64,000 nt of DNA from Allomyces macrogynus ATCC 38327. Its lineage: Eukaryota; Blastocladiomycota; Blastocladiomycetes; Blastocladiales; Blastocladiaceae. A program made the position numbers and the translations under genes. Of this stretch, positions 53,160-64,000 are shown one piece after another. Below the pieces are notes generated by a model that was not told where the DNA came from, did no database searches, and saw only the letters and a list, made by a program, of their open reading frames with translations. How positions within the stretch are numbered: position 1 is the first letter of the stretch; each line of letters opens with the position of its first letter. Location: positions 730,154 through 794,153 of the forward strand of contig GG745329.1 of assembly GCA_000151295.1 (NCBI GenBank), given 5' to 3'.

Positions 53160-55885
53160 TCACCGGTTGCGCGTCGCCATGTAGGCCATGGTGTCGCCGC
53201 CCGACAGCGATGCCATGTTCCCTTGGCGGCGCTGCGCCGTGATCACCGAGCTACTGCTGCTTCCGCCGCCGCTCCCGACCGACACAGCCGCTGATCCTGA
53301 CCCACCGCGTTCATACCGGACCTTGGTCAGGGCCAGATCCGTCTCCTCGAGCGCGGCTGCGTCGGCGGCGAGCACGGTCGCCAACAGTTCCTGCTGCTCG
53401 CGCTGCGTCGTGAAGCTCAATTCTGCCGTGTCCTCGATGCCCGGCAGCTTGGTGATGACCTTGAATGCGTACCCTTGGTCGACCAAGAACTGCTGCCGCT
53501 TGTTCGAGTAGTACATTTCCTCGGTGTCCTTGGAGACGAGCGAGTAGAAGAAGGCGTTGAACCCTTCGTCGTTGCGGCGCTTGGCACGCAAGATACGGCC
53601 GAGCCGCTGCGCTTCTTGGCGACGGCTGCCGTAGTGCGACGAGATTTGGATCAGGCATGTGGCTTCGGGCAAGTCGAGCGACGTGTCACCGACCTTGGAC
53701 AGGAAAATCGTGCTGCAGTTCGGGTTGTGCTGGAACTGGCTCAAAATCACTAGTTGGAGAGAATGAACTTGACGGGTGAGTTCGAGCTCAAACGGTCCGG
53801 AACTGAAAGAGAAAGGGGCAACGTACGCGTGCGCTCGTGGTGGTTCAACCCGCCGTAAATGAACAGCTTGTTGAGCTTGGTCGCGTAGGCCTTGAGCGCG
53901 TAGACATTGTCCGAGAACACGATGATCTTGTCGCCGCGCGCCTCGTGGTACTTGATCAAGAACTGGCACGCCTGGAACTTGTTCGGGTTCATCGTGTAGA
54001 GCACTTGCTTGCGGCGCGTCTCGGCGTTGGCGTAGGCACGGTAAAACTCGGGCGTCATTGGGCACCACACTTCGGCACATTGCACGCGCGCGATGTGGCC
54101 CTGCGACGACAAGTCCATCCAGTTGGCCTCGTAGAGCTTGGGCCCGATCAAAAAGTTCAGGTCGCCAATCTTTTCGTCTTCGCGAACAAGCGTCGCGGTC
54201 AGCCCGAGCTTGGTGTGCGCGGCAATGTTGGTCAAGACGCGGCGGAACATGTTGGCGGGCACGACGTGCACTTCGTCGAGCAGCAAGAATCCCCACTCCA
54301 TGGACTGCAGCCGCCGCATAAACTCGGCCGTCTGGTGCGCGCGCTTGCGGTTGTTGGCGAGCATCGTGTAGGTCGAAATGACAATGCCCGACTCGCCCTG
54401 GAACCACAGTTTTTCCTCAGACGTGAAGCAGGCAATCTGGTTGGCCTTCAAGTCGCTCCACATCAGAAACTGCTGTTTCCATTGTTGCACCGACACGGCC
54501 GACGTGCACAGGACCAACGTGCTCTTGCGAATCGTGCACGCGGCCGTGATCCCGACGAGCGTCTTGCCTGCGCCGCACGGCAAAACAATGATTCCGGACC
54601 GCGCGCGACCGTTGCCAAACATTTTCGAGAGCGCCTTTTCCTGGTACGGCCGAATCTGCGTCGTGGGCTTGAGGTTCATTTCGAGGTTCTTGGTCGACGT
54701 GTCGTTGCGGAAATCGTATTCCTCGAGCATCGGGAAGTTGATGTCGGCACACTGCTTCTTGATTCTCTCGACTTTGGCCGCCTGGATCTCAAACGAGTGC
54801 ACGAGCACGTCGTCGGTCGCGTCACGGTCGTCGTCCTTGGCCAGCAGCATGCCGAGCACGTCCTCTTCCTGGACCGCCGCGGCCGTCGTCGCCGTTGCCG
54901 TCGCCGTCCCGTCCCCACCCTGCGCAGCCGCCTCAGCATCGGCACCCCCGTTCGCCGTGCCCGGCGCCGCCGGCTTCTTGGTGCCCGGCAGGTCAAAATC
55001 ACGTTTCGGCGCCTTGTCCTCGAGAAACCGCGTCGCTGCGTCGCCCGCAGTGCTGGCGCTCGGGAACACGCGTGCGTCACGAATGACCGAGTCTTTGAGC
55101 AGCCGCTGCAGAATGTCGGCTTCCTCGGACTCGATAAAGTAGCGGTTATGCTTGAGGACGAGCTTGACTTTCCCAAACGACTTGGTCGACTCGCGAATGT
55201 GGTCGACGGTCGACTGCGGCAGCTCCGTCTTGGACAGCCGGTTGAGCACCGACAGAATGTTGTCGATTTCGAGGCCCACCGAGACGGCGGCGTAGAGCGA
55301 GTAGGACGTGAGCCGATACTCGTGGATGTAGGTTGGGCTATCGAAACGAGGGAAGATGACGTTAGTCCTGGCCCACTCTCCACCTTGCCTTTTGAAGAAC
55401 CGATGCCGCGTACCGACTCACGGGCTCGGCAATCGCGACGAGAAAGTCCTGCGCCTGCTCGGCGATCGGCGAGAAGGCCTCGAGGACAATATACCCGTTC
55501 TCCGGGTTGATCCAGAGCGGGCGCGCGTGGTGGTCGGGCTTGAGTACCATTTTCGAGAAATCCATGGTCGCCTCGGGCATATCGCTGTCGGACGGCGCCT
55601 CCAGGCCGCCGGCCGACTGGCGCGCACTACGCGACTTTTTGCGGCGACCTCCTAGTGGACACCGGGCTCAACCTGGTCAACCAAATGTTCCCACCGCTTC
55701 CAGGCTCCTCTGACGAGGCATGTTCACCAGACTTGCTCAGCGAGAGTAGCAAACGACGAACCCACTTCCTCGTCGGAAACGTCCTCAATCGCCTCCTCAT
55801 ACTCTTCGTAGTCGTCCAAGTCGGGCGCCTCAAAGTCGTCATCGTGGGCGGCGGCCGCGCTGGCGCTCTTCCGCTTGGGCGGCAT
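53160..55885 (-). CDS. SSL2: TFIIH helicase XPB/SSL2 (RAD25)
   Basis: Exons, in transcript order, are 55885-55762, 55651-55414, 55337-53827 and 53749-53160, about 820 aa, matching XPB length. Family knowledge: a 3'-5' DNA translocase of TFIIH, needed for promoter opening and nucleotide excision repair. The N-terminus is basic then acidic. Next come Pro-Leu-Trp-Ile-Asn-Pro-Glu-Asn-Gly and [11 protein letters not shown]. Helicase motifs: Ile-Arg-Pro-Tyr-Gln-Glu-Lys-Ala-Leu, Walker A [19 protein letters not shown] with the RED motif, and Lys-Val-Gly-Asp-Thr-Ser with Gln-Glu-Ala-Gln-Arg-Leu-Gly-Arg-Ile. The C-terminal tail is Ser/Gly-rich. The exon 3/4 junction (intron 53826-53750) gives Glu-Arg-Thr-Leu-Ile-Leu, as expected for the family. 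Confidence 0.96.
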
Positions 55886-56487
55886 CGTGGCGACCAAGGA
55901 GGATGGAATGAGCGTCTCGCTCGACAAACTCAGTTGTTGCGGCAGATCCAAAGCCCAGACGAGCTTTGCAGAGAGAGAATGCGACCTGCCGCGGAAACCT
56001 TGGCCTTGAAGGAAACGACGCCGACACGGCACGTCGTCGAACGGGCACCGAGTCAAGGACGCGCGCGGTTCGACCTGATTTGGTCGGAGTGACGTGGATG
56101 CCCTGTCGGTTCTGCGTCACTGGAGCGAGCGACTTTGCTTCCCGTGCTGCACCCATTTTGACAGCGACCCACCTTCCAACTGGCAATCCAGCCAACTCTT
56201 TGAGCTGCCAGACCAAAGCAAGAAAGAAACAACGTCTTGGTCTTGGTCGTGATGGAAAGGAATCACCATGGCGAGCGGCTTCACGGCCGCGAAGAAACGA
56301 AATCGAAGATGGGCAGTTGATGATGATGGTAATGGTGAGGATGATTGAGGTGGAACAGTAAAAACGAATCGCTCCAGACCAGAATCCACCACGGTCGCAC
56401 CTCGTGCCGGCCCGCGGGTGACTTGCACCGGCAGCACAGCATCATGCCTTCCTGCCGGTCACCGCCGCTCTCTTCGTCATCAATGGC
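55886..56487. other. Intergenic, XPB promoter and 3' flank of the charged-repeat gene
   Basis: About 600 bp with no supported gene or clear regulatory motif. Confidence 0.4.
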
Positions 56488-57998
56488 TTAGCGGAACGCC
56501 GATCCGGGGCGCAGATCGCCCGGTTGGCCGTACCCGCGGCTCTCCGTCAGCCCGCGGTAAGGACCGCCGCCGTACCCACTATAGCGGTCGTCGTACCGCG
56601 AGTACGACTCGCTGCCGCCACGCGTCAGCGGCACGTCGGGCCCGCGCGACGCGTACCCGGGCGCAGGCGCGTACCGCTCGCGGCCGAGCAACGTGTCGGC
56701 CGCCCGCGTCAGCCCGCCACGAGGCTCGCCGACGCCGCGCGAGTAGACCGGCTCGCCCGACCGGTACGACGTGATGGGGGGCTCTCGCGCGTAGGACGCC
56801 CGCGGCTCGTCCGCGTACCGGCGCAGCGGCTCGTCGGCATACCGGCGCAGCGGCTCGTCGGCATACCGGCGCGGCTCGTCAGCGTACCGACGCGGCTCAT
56901 CAATGTACAGCGTCAAGCGGGGCAGCGGCTCGTCAATGTAGCGGCGCTCGGTGGTCGTGGTCGCGCCCGGCGCGAGCCCCGAGGCCGTGCGGCGCGGCTC
57001 GAGCGGGCGGCCGCCATAGAGATCGTCAAAGATGCGCTCGCGGCGCAAAAATTCGTCGTCCTGGCGCCAGCCTGCTGCCTGGTAGTGCGCGAGTCCGTGC
57101 GACCGCTCCCACTCGTCGCGCGTCATGGGCTTGAGCACCTCAATGTCCTCGGAGACGCGCACGCCCTCGATAATGCGCTCGCGCACGGGCAAGTACTCGC
57201 GCTCGATGCGCTCGCGGTCGATCTCGCGCTGCACGACCGGGTGGACCTCGTGGATGATTCTGTTTTTGGGCGGTGGGGCGACGAGTCAGGCCGCGGCAGC
57301 AGCAGTTGATCCCAACCCAAGTGATCGGCGACACGTACCGCGGGCGCACCACCTCCTCGACACGTGGCTTTGAGTAGCGGTACTCGTGCTCGGTGGGCAG
57401 CTCCTCGTGGTACCCGCGCGAGAGCCGCTCCGAGATCTCGCGGTTGCGGCGGCGCTCCTCCTCGCTACGATTCGAGGGAAAGCACGCGTCAGTCAGTTTC
57501 ACATCGCTTGCATCGCGCGTCGAGACACCAAGCAGCGTGCCTGATCCCGAGCCGGTAGTCCTCCTGGCGCAGCTCCGGCAGGACACGCTCCGTGACGACC
57601 GTATCCTCGCGCGCCTTTTCACGAATTGGCAGCACGGCATGGCGAATCTCGGCCACTTCGCGCTCGCGCTTGACCGTCGGAATAATCTCGTGGTACTGCT
57701 TGGTGCGCACGTGCTCCTCGACGACGGGCGCGTCCTCCTTGACATACTGCTCGACGCGCTCCACCTCGGCGCGGTCGGCGCGCTCCACGCCCGGGCCGCG
57801 GTAGTACCCGCGGCGACGCAGCGCCTCGAGCTCGCGAATCGCCTCCTCACGCGACAGCGACGACGTGCCGCCGGTCGCACCGGTCGTGCCGGCGGTCGTC
57901 GTGGTCGTGGTCGTCTCGGTCGTGACCATGCCGGAGCCGCGACGCGGCATGGCCGGGTTGCTCGTCGTGCGCGACGCCGTGGGGCCCACGTCGACCAT
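56488..57998 (-). CDS. Charged repeat protein, fungal allergen/LEA-like architecture
   Basis: Exons, in transcript order, are 57998-57541, 57464-57339 and 57259-56488, about 451 aa. The first intron (57540-57465) fits best with a GC donor (gcacgc) after atcag; a gt donor 11 nt downstream keeps the same phase but has a poor consensus. The N-terminal half is rich in Glu, Arg and Val, with spaced blocks such as Tyr-His-Glu-Ile-Ile-Pro-Thr-Val, Val-Leu-Pro-Ile-Arg-Glu and Ile-His-Glu-Val-His-Pro-Val-Val. This resembles the His-Glu/Pro-Val blocks of hydrophilic fungal allergen-type proteins. The C-terminal half holds tandem Arg-Arg-Tyr-Ala-Asp-Glu-Pro repeats and Gly/Tyr/Arg-rich sequence, probably disordered. 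No enzymatic motif, signal or membrane segment is seen. Role unknown, possibly stress-related. Confidence 0.75.
56797..56905. repeat. In-frame minisatellite encoding Arg-Tyr-Ala-Asp-Glu-Pro units
   Basis: About four copies of a 21-24 bp unit centred on ggctcgtcggcataccg lie in tandem inside the charged-repeat gene. Two neighbouring copies are identical, which suggests recent expansion. Confidence 0.8.
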
Positions 57999-58538
57999 GG
58001 TCTCGGATGCGTGGGGAGGTCGGTAGTCGGTCGGACGGGTGGAAGGGGGTGCGGCCGGTGCCGGGGGTCGGTCGCGTGCGGTGGTGGTGCGGTGCGGTGC
58101 AAATGGAACGGCGCGGTGCGGATGCTTGCGGTGCGCCTTGACGCAGTCGCGGTGCGGGATCGTGAGCAGGAGAGAAAGATGCGGTGCGGCGCGCGCGGGT
58201 TTTGGAGACGTGTCCTCGGTGATGCCGCGCATGATGTGCCGCGCGTGCGACCAAGCTGCCTGCGATCGGCCGGTGGCCGCGCGGCGCAATCTGTGGCGCG
58301 CGCGGGGCCTCCGCCCGGCTGCTGCCGGCGTGGACCTTGCGGCCGAGACGAGAGACGCGTGTCATGTTTCACTTGCCACTTGCCGACGAGAGACGGACCG
58401 CGCGTGATATCCACATGACGTTGACTTGGACGATCACCCTTTGCAAGTGTCCAAGCAGCGTCCGAGCAAATCCCGACACCCAGCGCATCGTCGAGCCGCG
58501 CGACTTGCTGCACGCGAACCGCGATCCGCCCAAACCTC
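57999..58538. other. Divergent promoter region
   Basis: About 540 bp upstream of the charged-repeat gene. Very GC-rich with gcggtg repeats near 58080-58130. The overlapping long open frames on both strands look like composition artefacts. Confidence 0.4.
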
Positions 58539-58944
58539 ATGTCAGTCGCAAGCTCGGCCCCCGGCACGCGCGCGCTCGCGACGCTGTGGGCGTCCTACGC
58601 GAACCGGCCCGTCATCTTCTTTGCCGCAACCACCAAAAACTACGGCAACCTCAAGGAATTGTCGTTGCGCGAGCATTTGCGCAATTTGGGCCTGTCGAGG
58701 GCGTGCGCGTCAACAAGGTCGATCCAGATGCAGCCTTGACCTCTCCAATGATCGGTTGTTCACTCGCTTGGCCTGGCAGGGTGTGATTACGCACCGGCAG
58801 CAAAAATGGGGTCTAGTCGTGTTCGGCGACGAGCAGGCGACGACGCGCGCGCCCGGGACCAGTGCCGCGGCCGTGGCCAATGCGCTTGTGGTCTCGGACA
58901 CGGCCATTGAGCGCGCGCTCAGCTGGACGGCGTCCAGCTCTTGA
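58539..58944 (+). CDS. Possible small gene, unrecognised
   Basis: An ATG at 58539 opens a peptide with Arg-Pro-Val-Ile-Phe-Phe-Ala-Ala-Thr-Thr and Leu-Arg-Glu-His-Leu-Arg-Asn-Leu-Gly, which reads like real protein but stops at 58737. A second coding-like segment in another frame, with Gln-Lys-Trp-Gly-Leu-Val-Val-Phe-Gly-Asp-Glu, runs to a stop at 58942-58944. Joining them would need an intron within about 58690-58780 that I could not define cleanly. Product unknown; it may be two artefacts. Confidence 0.3.
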
Positions 58945-59373
58945 TTCAGCGCGGGGCGATTGCACGTACGCTGCCTTCTTTCTCCACCGGTTTGGGCTCA
59001 CGCGAGAGCCCTGGATCGTTGATCTGACGATTTCGTTCGCTTTGCTTCGGCTAGTCAAACCGGACCTCAATGCGATTGATCATTTCGGGTTCACGGTTCT
59101 CTTTGCCAAGTGCTGCGAGCCGTGCCCCGCCACTGTCTTCTCCACCTGCGGCAAGGTCCCAATCGGACGGGCGAATCGAACGTTGAGATTCATAGGCCAA
59201 TTAAAAACCCGTTCTGCTGTCATTGAAGAAAGCATGCAAGAAAAAAAATGGATCGTGTCTGTGCAAAAACCTCCAACCGCACCCGCGGTCACTCTTGGAA
59301 ACGCCTACCGATTCCACGCACACCTCTCCACGAACGCAACACAACAAAAAAAAAAACCAACCACCGCGCGCCT
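58945..59373. other. Intergenic, 3' flank of the hydrolase gene
   Basis: About 430 bp, somewhat AT-richer, with several A runs (59240-59247 and 59345-59354). These are T runs on the hydrolase coding strand, downstream of its stop. No gene supported. Confidence 0.4.
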
Positions 59374-62063
59374 TCACGGCGCCATCCGCTCCACATCCAC
59401 CTTCGACACCCCCGCCGCCGGTGCCGCCGGCTTCTTACTCGGCGTGCCGATCTTGGAATGAAACGCGCGCTCGGACCCGCGCGCCTCCTCGCCAAACAGC
59501 CCATGGCTCAAGTGCATCGTGCGGCGCGCGAGCAAGTACTTCTGGTCGACGTGCGCGTTATCGCGGAACTCGAGCCACTGGTCGTCGTCGTCGGACATAA
59601 TGGACACATCTTCATCCCGCGCATCGCGCGTCCGCGCGGAGACCGGCATCGTCATGGACCGCGTCGGGCGCGCGGGTCTCGGCCCCACCGGGCTGCCCGT
59701 GCCCGACTCCGGCCCGTCAGCGCCAATCGTAAACGTGGCGCGCGCGTGTGCGGGCGCGTGAATGCGCGGTGCCGACGCAACGTCTTCGTCGACGGCCAAG
59801 TTGGGCGTATCGCGGAACGTATCCATGAACCACTTGTGGATCAAGTTGATCGCGTCGAGCGCCTCCGGCAAGAAGGCCGACATTTGCAGGACCGCGTGCG
59901 AGACGCCCTCGAGAATCGTGACTTCGGCCACGTCCTGGTCGCGCGGCCGCGGTTTCCCCGAATCGCGGCGCCAGGCGCGCTGCTTGGCGTCGCGCAACCG
60001 ACCCGCAAATATGATCGTGTCGTCGACGAGCGGGTCCTTTTCGCCGCAAATCAGATAGACTTTTGGGAATTTCACGAGCAGGGCCTCGGGCGTCAAAATT
60101 GGCGACAGGTGGTAGTCGGACTGCAAGTCGAACGGCACAGGCGACGGACCCGCGTAGAGCAGTGCGAGCGCGCGCATCATTTCGGGCGTGAGCACGCGGT
60201 CGTTGAAGTTGGCCATGTGTGACGTGAGCACGAGCGGGTTCTGGTGCTGCGGGGTCGCGGCCACGGACGGCGACGCGTACCGGCTCGACGTCGCATCGAG
60301 CTCGTGCGGGTGGTGGTCGGCGCCGCCATAGTCGTCGAAAACCGTGTGCGGCTTTTGCGTGCGCAGTGCCGAGAGCTTGGACGACGCGAGCTTGAGGAAA
60401 CTGCGCTTGCGCTGTGGCCCGTTCGTGGTAGGCGGCGCCAGGTCGCCATTCGACGCGTGCGGCGACGGTGTGCCGTTCGACAAGACGGCCTGGTGCAGGT
60501 CGACAAACTGGTTGACGTGCTTGGAGCTCTCGACGCGCAGCATCTGCGTCTCGCCCGGCTCGAGCCACGAACCCATGTTGAAGTTGAGGTGCGGGTAGAT
60601 GAGCACGAGCGCCGTCGGGACCATGACGCGCGACTCTATGGCGCGCAGCGTCACGCCCGTCGCCATGTTGCCGCCTGCCGAGTCGCCGCTCAGCGTGATC
60701 TTGATCGGTTCGCGGCGGCGGCGCTCCGTCGTCGTCGTCGCCTGGCCATTGTGGGACGTGATCACGGTCACGTCGTAGAACCACCCGCCAAGACCGAGAC
60801 ACTCGCCGTTGGTCTCACGGATCAGACGGTAGAACTCAAAGTTCTCCTCGAGGCCGTACGGGAACGGGTACTCGGGCGCCTTGCCGTAGTTGAGCGCAAC
60901 GACGAGGCAGCCGGGCGCCATGTGGGCCCACTGCGTCAGGTAATCTTCATGACATTCCGGGTCCATGCAGACGAACCCGCCGCCGTGAACGTGGAGAATG
61001 ACCTGGTGGTGGTTGGGTGACGACGGTGTCAGCAAGAGAAAGACGCGCGCGAGCCAGCGCGGCCATATAAAAACACGCGCAGACGTACCTGCGTGACACG
61101 CGGCAGGTTCTCCACCTTGCCGGCATAGTAGAGGAACACGTCCATGACCGTGGTCTTTGGGTCGGCCGGGTCGTACCCGTAGGCCGACGCGAGGCGCTGG
61201 ATCTGGATGCGCTTGCTGCGCCAGGTAATCCTGGGCATCATGCTGCGCGCCAGCTTCTGGATGTAGGGGTGCTTTTGCTTTTCCCACGAGACGCGCATCA
61301 TGCTGACCGTCGGTGTCGAGCGCAATCGGCGGACCTAGGAGGGTGAAGGCGAGCGTGAACGCATCGTCCACCCGAGTGGTGGAGAACGCTGCGAAAAACG
61401 CACCTTGGCCTCGGCCTGGTCGGCAAAGACGAGGTAGAACGTGGTAAAGACAATGCTCATCAAGTCACGCAGGAACTTGGGCTTGATGTTCATGGCCGTC
61501 CAGAACCCGGCGTCGAGCGCGGTCAAAATCCACGTTGCGCGGTAAAAGTTCTTGTTGTACTGTTTCGTTTCATAGCGTCATCAATGAAGTCAGCCATCGC
61601 AACTCCCATCGCACGGAAAGCTGGCACAACGTACGTAGCGCGCGTACGGTTCAGGAGCTACAGAGCGCGAACACCAACGTCGGCAACAAAACGTCAGACC
61701 GTGTTCGATGGACAGGATTCCGCCACAACAAGAACGCCCCGTTCATAAACGCAAACAGGCTCAACTTGGAGAGCAAGTAGCCAGAGGTCAGTGTGCCGAG
61801 CACAATCTGCCATGGTGCAAACGCCTGCAGCTTGCGGTTCGCGCGGTTGACGAGCGTGTCGCCGGGCGGCGACCGACCATGGTAGGCCTTGAGCACCTTG
61901 ATCCTTGTGAAAGTACGGATCAGCTTGGTGAGCAGATTTCAACGACGCGACGGCCCATCGCGCCCGCAATCGAAATAATCAATACGAACGAGGCCAAGGT
62001 GACCAACACGGCCTCGATGCGCTTCCACGTCGTGGAGGGCTTGCCGTAGACGTGGTCGAGCAT
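59374..62063 (-). CDS. Membrane-anchored alpha/beta hydrolase (hormone-sensitive lipase type)
   Basis: Exons, in transcript order: 62063 to about 61947, 61896-61714, 61559-61404, 61334-61089 and 61002-59374, about 775 aa. The first junction is uncertain; the other introns are gt-ag and keep frame. Two hydrophobic helices lie near the N-terminus (about 62010-61960 and 61825-61725), suggesting ER or lipid-droplet anchoring. The family-typical lead Ala-Leu-Asp-Ala-Gly-Phe-Trp-Thr-Ala-Met follows. Catalytic features: oxyanion hole His-Gly-Gly-Gly-Phe-Val, nucleophile in Gly-Asp-Ser-Ala-Gly-Gly (about 60670-60690), Asp in Gly-Glu-Lys-Asp-Pro-Leu, and His in Gly-Val-Ser-His-Ala. A Ser/His-rich insert of about 120 residues separates the Ser and Asp parts. 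Expected to hydrolyse acyl esters; substrate unknown. The C-terminus is acidic, then basic. Confidence 0.88.
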
Positions 62064-63360
62064 GGTCGCAGCGGGAGATAATTCAAGTGGCAGGGTCGAC
62101 TCGAAAGTACTTGCACCACCGGCAACAGGTCAGGGCCGCCTGGGTCCGAACTTCACGCGACAGCAATCGCAGGCGTGCAAGGAGCCGTGCGGCCGGAAGC
62201 GAGCGCTGGTCCAAAGCAGGGGGGCGTCGGTCGCGCTTGCAGCTTGCGGCGTCTGGCTGAGCGGGTCCTGGTCGGTGCGGCCAATGGGGGCCTTGCAGCG
62301 CTGCTAGGTCTCGACCGTGGTGCGGTTGCAGCGCAAGTCGGCTGCACAAAGTGGTTACCGGGGCTGGCCGTGAAAATTAAGGGACGAGAGGCGAGCAATA
62401 GAGCACACTCGCGGCGCCGTCGTCGTGGTCGTGGCCGCCGCCGTCGTCGTCGGCAAGCGTCGGTCGCCAAGGCCGCGCTGAGACAGAATCCGGCGGGATT
62501 GCGCAGAGCGGGGTGAGCGAGCGATTCAGGGGGATGCGCAAGAGCAAAGCCAGCGACCAGAATCACACGCCCGCCTCACGCATGACATCAACGCGACGCT
62601 TCTGGATACCGATGTGTGGACGCGGTTCTGGCAGCAGGCAGGCGTCCGGGCGCGGTCACGGCGGCTGGGATCCAAAGATCAGTTCCCCTGCAAAGACCGC
62701 GGCGCCGTTTGATGGCAGCGACGACAATGACGCAGCTCATCAAGGCGACGACGCTCGCAGTCGTCACGGCCGACCTCGCCGCGATCTGAGAAAGAATAAA
62801 GTAGTGGAGATGTATATCTGTATTGACGTTGTATCATCAGTCGTCCTGGACGGGGGTGGCCAAACGAAAACGGGGGAACAAATCCAAGCGAAAACCAAAT
62901 GGGGCATGGAAAACGACGATCAAGGGCAGCGGGGGAGCCAGGAAATCGCAAACCAAACTAGCAACAAATCAACAACGGGCGCAAGGGTCCGACCACGATC
63001 GAGACCGCGCGGTGGGTGGGGCGGGGGGATGAGAAAAAGACGCACGAACGGAACCGAGCAGGGAACGAACGAGGGAGAAGGAAGAAAAAAGACAAACGCT
63101 GTACAAGTTGGGCGAGACCCGCGGTAACGGGCCACCCCGCTACGGTAGTTTTGGTAGGCGGTAGGTAGGTCGTAGGTTGGCTTGGGGAAGAGGAAAAAAA
63201 GACGGCGACCCGAGTTCAGAAAATAAAAGAGAGGAACAGGGCGAGCGCGTGCCGCCTTCTACAATTGCGCGCACTTGCGAACCAAAGCACCGACCATTGC
63301 ATTGGGGCTCCCACCGCGAGGTTGGCATGCGGTCGAGCTTGGGCCCGCACGCACGCGCGT
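62064..63360. other. Intergenic region
   Basis: About 1.3 kb. An aataaa hexamer near 62793 is on the plus strand, where no gene is called. The stretch 62820-63250 is purine-rich (g/a) on the plus strand, i.e. pyrimidine-rich on the strand of the following minus gene, and probably part of its 3' flank. No gene supported. Confidence 0.4.
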
Positions 63361-64000
63361 CTAGGCGCGAACCTGGTTCTCGATCGACTTGGTGGCGGGG
63401 GTCGAGACAGGGCCTAGCGCAACCTGTGCCGAGCACGCCGCGATCGACACGACGTCGCCGCGCGCCGCCAGCGACCGCAGCGCCTGCACGAGCGCCTTGG
63501 CGCCGAGCCGTTCAGCAACCTCGTGCGCCGCCTCGCCTTGCACGTCACGGTGCTCGACCAGAGCAGCGAGCGCCGACCGGTCCTCAGCGTCCTGCGCCGA
63601 GGCCACAAACTGGAACAAGCACTCGAGGTAGTGCATGGCCGCCGGCTCCATTTGCCGCGCCGACGTGGCGGCCAGTGCCAAGTGGTGCAGGACCGTGCGC
63701 CCCGCATGGTCGACGTGCGCGAGGGAGGCGACACCAAGCAGCGCCATGACCTGCGCAAACATGCGCGTGTCGAACCCGTTGGGGCCCGAAACAGCACACA
63801 TGAGCGGGGTCTCGCCGAGCGCGTTCGTGCAGCACACGTCGCCGCCGCGGGCAATGAGCAGCTTGAGAATGGGCGCACGGGCGAGCGCCGCAGCAAAGTG
63901 CAGTGCCGTGTTCCCTTGGTCATCGAGCGCCTGGTTCACGTCCACGGCGAGTGCCGAGGCCAGTACGTCCGACGCGTGCGCCGTGTCATTGGTCAGGAAC
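63361..64000 (-). CDS. MBF/SBF-type ankyrin-repeat transcription factor, C-terminal part (partial)
   Basis: The minus frame is open from the window edge to a tag stop at 63361-63363, about 212 codons. Seen: ankyrin repeats Gln-Gly-Asn-Thr-Ala-Leu-His-Phe-Ala-Ala and Asn-Ala-Leu-Gly-Glu-Thr-Pro-Leu-Met, then Gly-Arg-Thr-Val-Leu-His-His-Leu. This wording and spacing are typical of Mbp1/Swi4/Swi6 proteins, which drive G1/S genes. The DNA-binding APSES domain, if present, would lie outside the window. The C-terminus is short, ending soon after the repeats, so a typical long coiled-coil end is missing or continues through an undetected intron. Confidence 0.75.
   Translation of the reverse strand, partial: FLTNDTAHASDVLASALAVDVNQALDDQGNTALHFAAALARAPILKLLIARGGDVCCTNALGETPLMCAVSGPNGFDTRMFAQVMALLGVASLAHVDHAGRTVLHHLALAATSARQMEPAAMHYLECLFQFVASAQDAEDRSALAALVEHRDVQGEAAHEVAERLGAKALVQALRSLAARGDVVSIAACSAQVALGPVSTPATKSIENQVRA

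Noticed and set aside
53837..55510. 557-codon plus-strand frame antisense to XPB
   Set aside because: Fully explained as the shadow of the conserved helicase gene on the other strand.
61651..61896. N-terminus of a sphingosine-1-phosphate lyase
   Set aside because: The Ala-Pro-Trp-Gln-Ile membrane segment is only vaguely similar, no lyase domain follows, and the segment splices in frame to the hydrolase exons.

Overview
The window is a GC-rich nuclear scaffold fragment from a eukaryote, very probably a flagellated (zoosporic) fungus. The genes are intron-rich, with short introns of mostly 64-90 nt, and the set is fungal (NTO1-type scaffold, VPS10 receptor, MBF-like ankyrin factor). It also carries two axonemal genes, radial spoke protein 3 and kinesin-9, that only ciliated lineages keep. 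High GC plus flagellar genes fits Blastocladiomycota (Allomyces/Catenaria type) or a chytrid; that placement is inference.

Layout. 1-122: 5' end of an unknown minus-strand gene. 1449-7293: NTO1/BRPF-like chromatin scaffold. 7897-9385: radial spoke protein 3. 10044-12943: M1 aminopeptidase. 13789-15275 (minus): TRM82/WDR4, divergent from kinesin-9 at 15576-18685. 18899-20640 (minus): CCT6 chaperonin subunit, divergent from UDP-glucose pyrophosphorylase at 22256-24364 across a 100-N assembly gap. 26047-28683: SH3/RA-like polarity protein. 29016-29396 (minus): small acidic protein, divergent from a GCP5/6-like gamma-tubulin complex protein at 29584-34412.

35226-42976 is the accessory part. Two intact paralogues of an unrecognised two-repeat family flank a broken third copy. 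Between the two fragments of that copy lies a block of about 4.5 kb almost without CpG. It holds the decayed remains of a Fanzor/TnpB-type (OMEGA) nuclease: an Asp-Pro-Gly RuvC-I motif, an Asp-Glu-x-x-Thr plus zinc-ribbon segment, and an Asp...Ala-Ala-x-Asn-Ile RuvC-III motif, in successive shifted frames.

43457-45226 (minus): coiled-coil protein. 46068-52932: VPS10 sorting receptor with three VPS10 modules instead of the usual fungal two. 53160-55885 (minus): XPB/SSL2 helicase of TFIIH. 56488-57998 (minus): charged repeat protein. 58539-58944: doubtful small gene. 59374-62063 (minus): membrane-anchored HSL-type alpha/beta hydrolase. 63361-64000 (minus): 3' end of an MBF/SBF-type ankyrin protein.

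Most genes are housekeeping and functionally unrelated. The links that can be drawn are the flagellar pair (RSP3, KIF9), tubulin biology (CCT6, GCP), and the tandem family invaded by the mobile element. Gene models were built by hand from reading frame, splice sites and family conservation; no searches were run.
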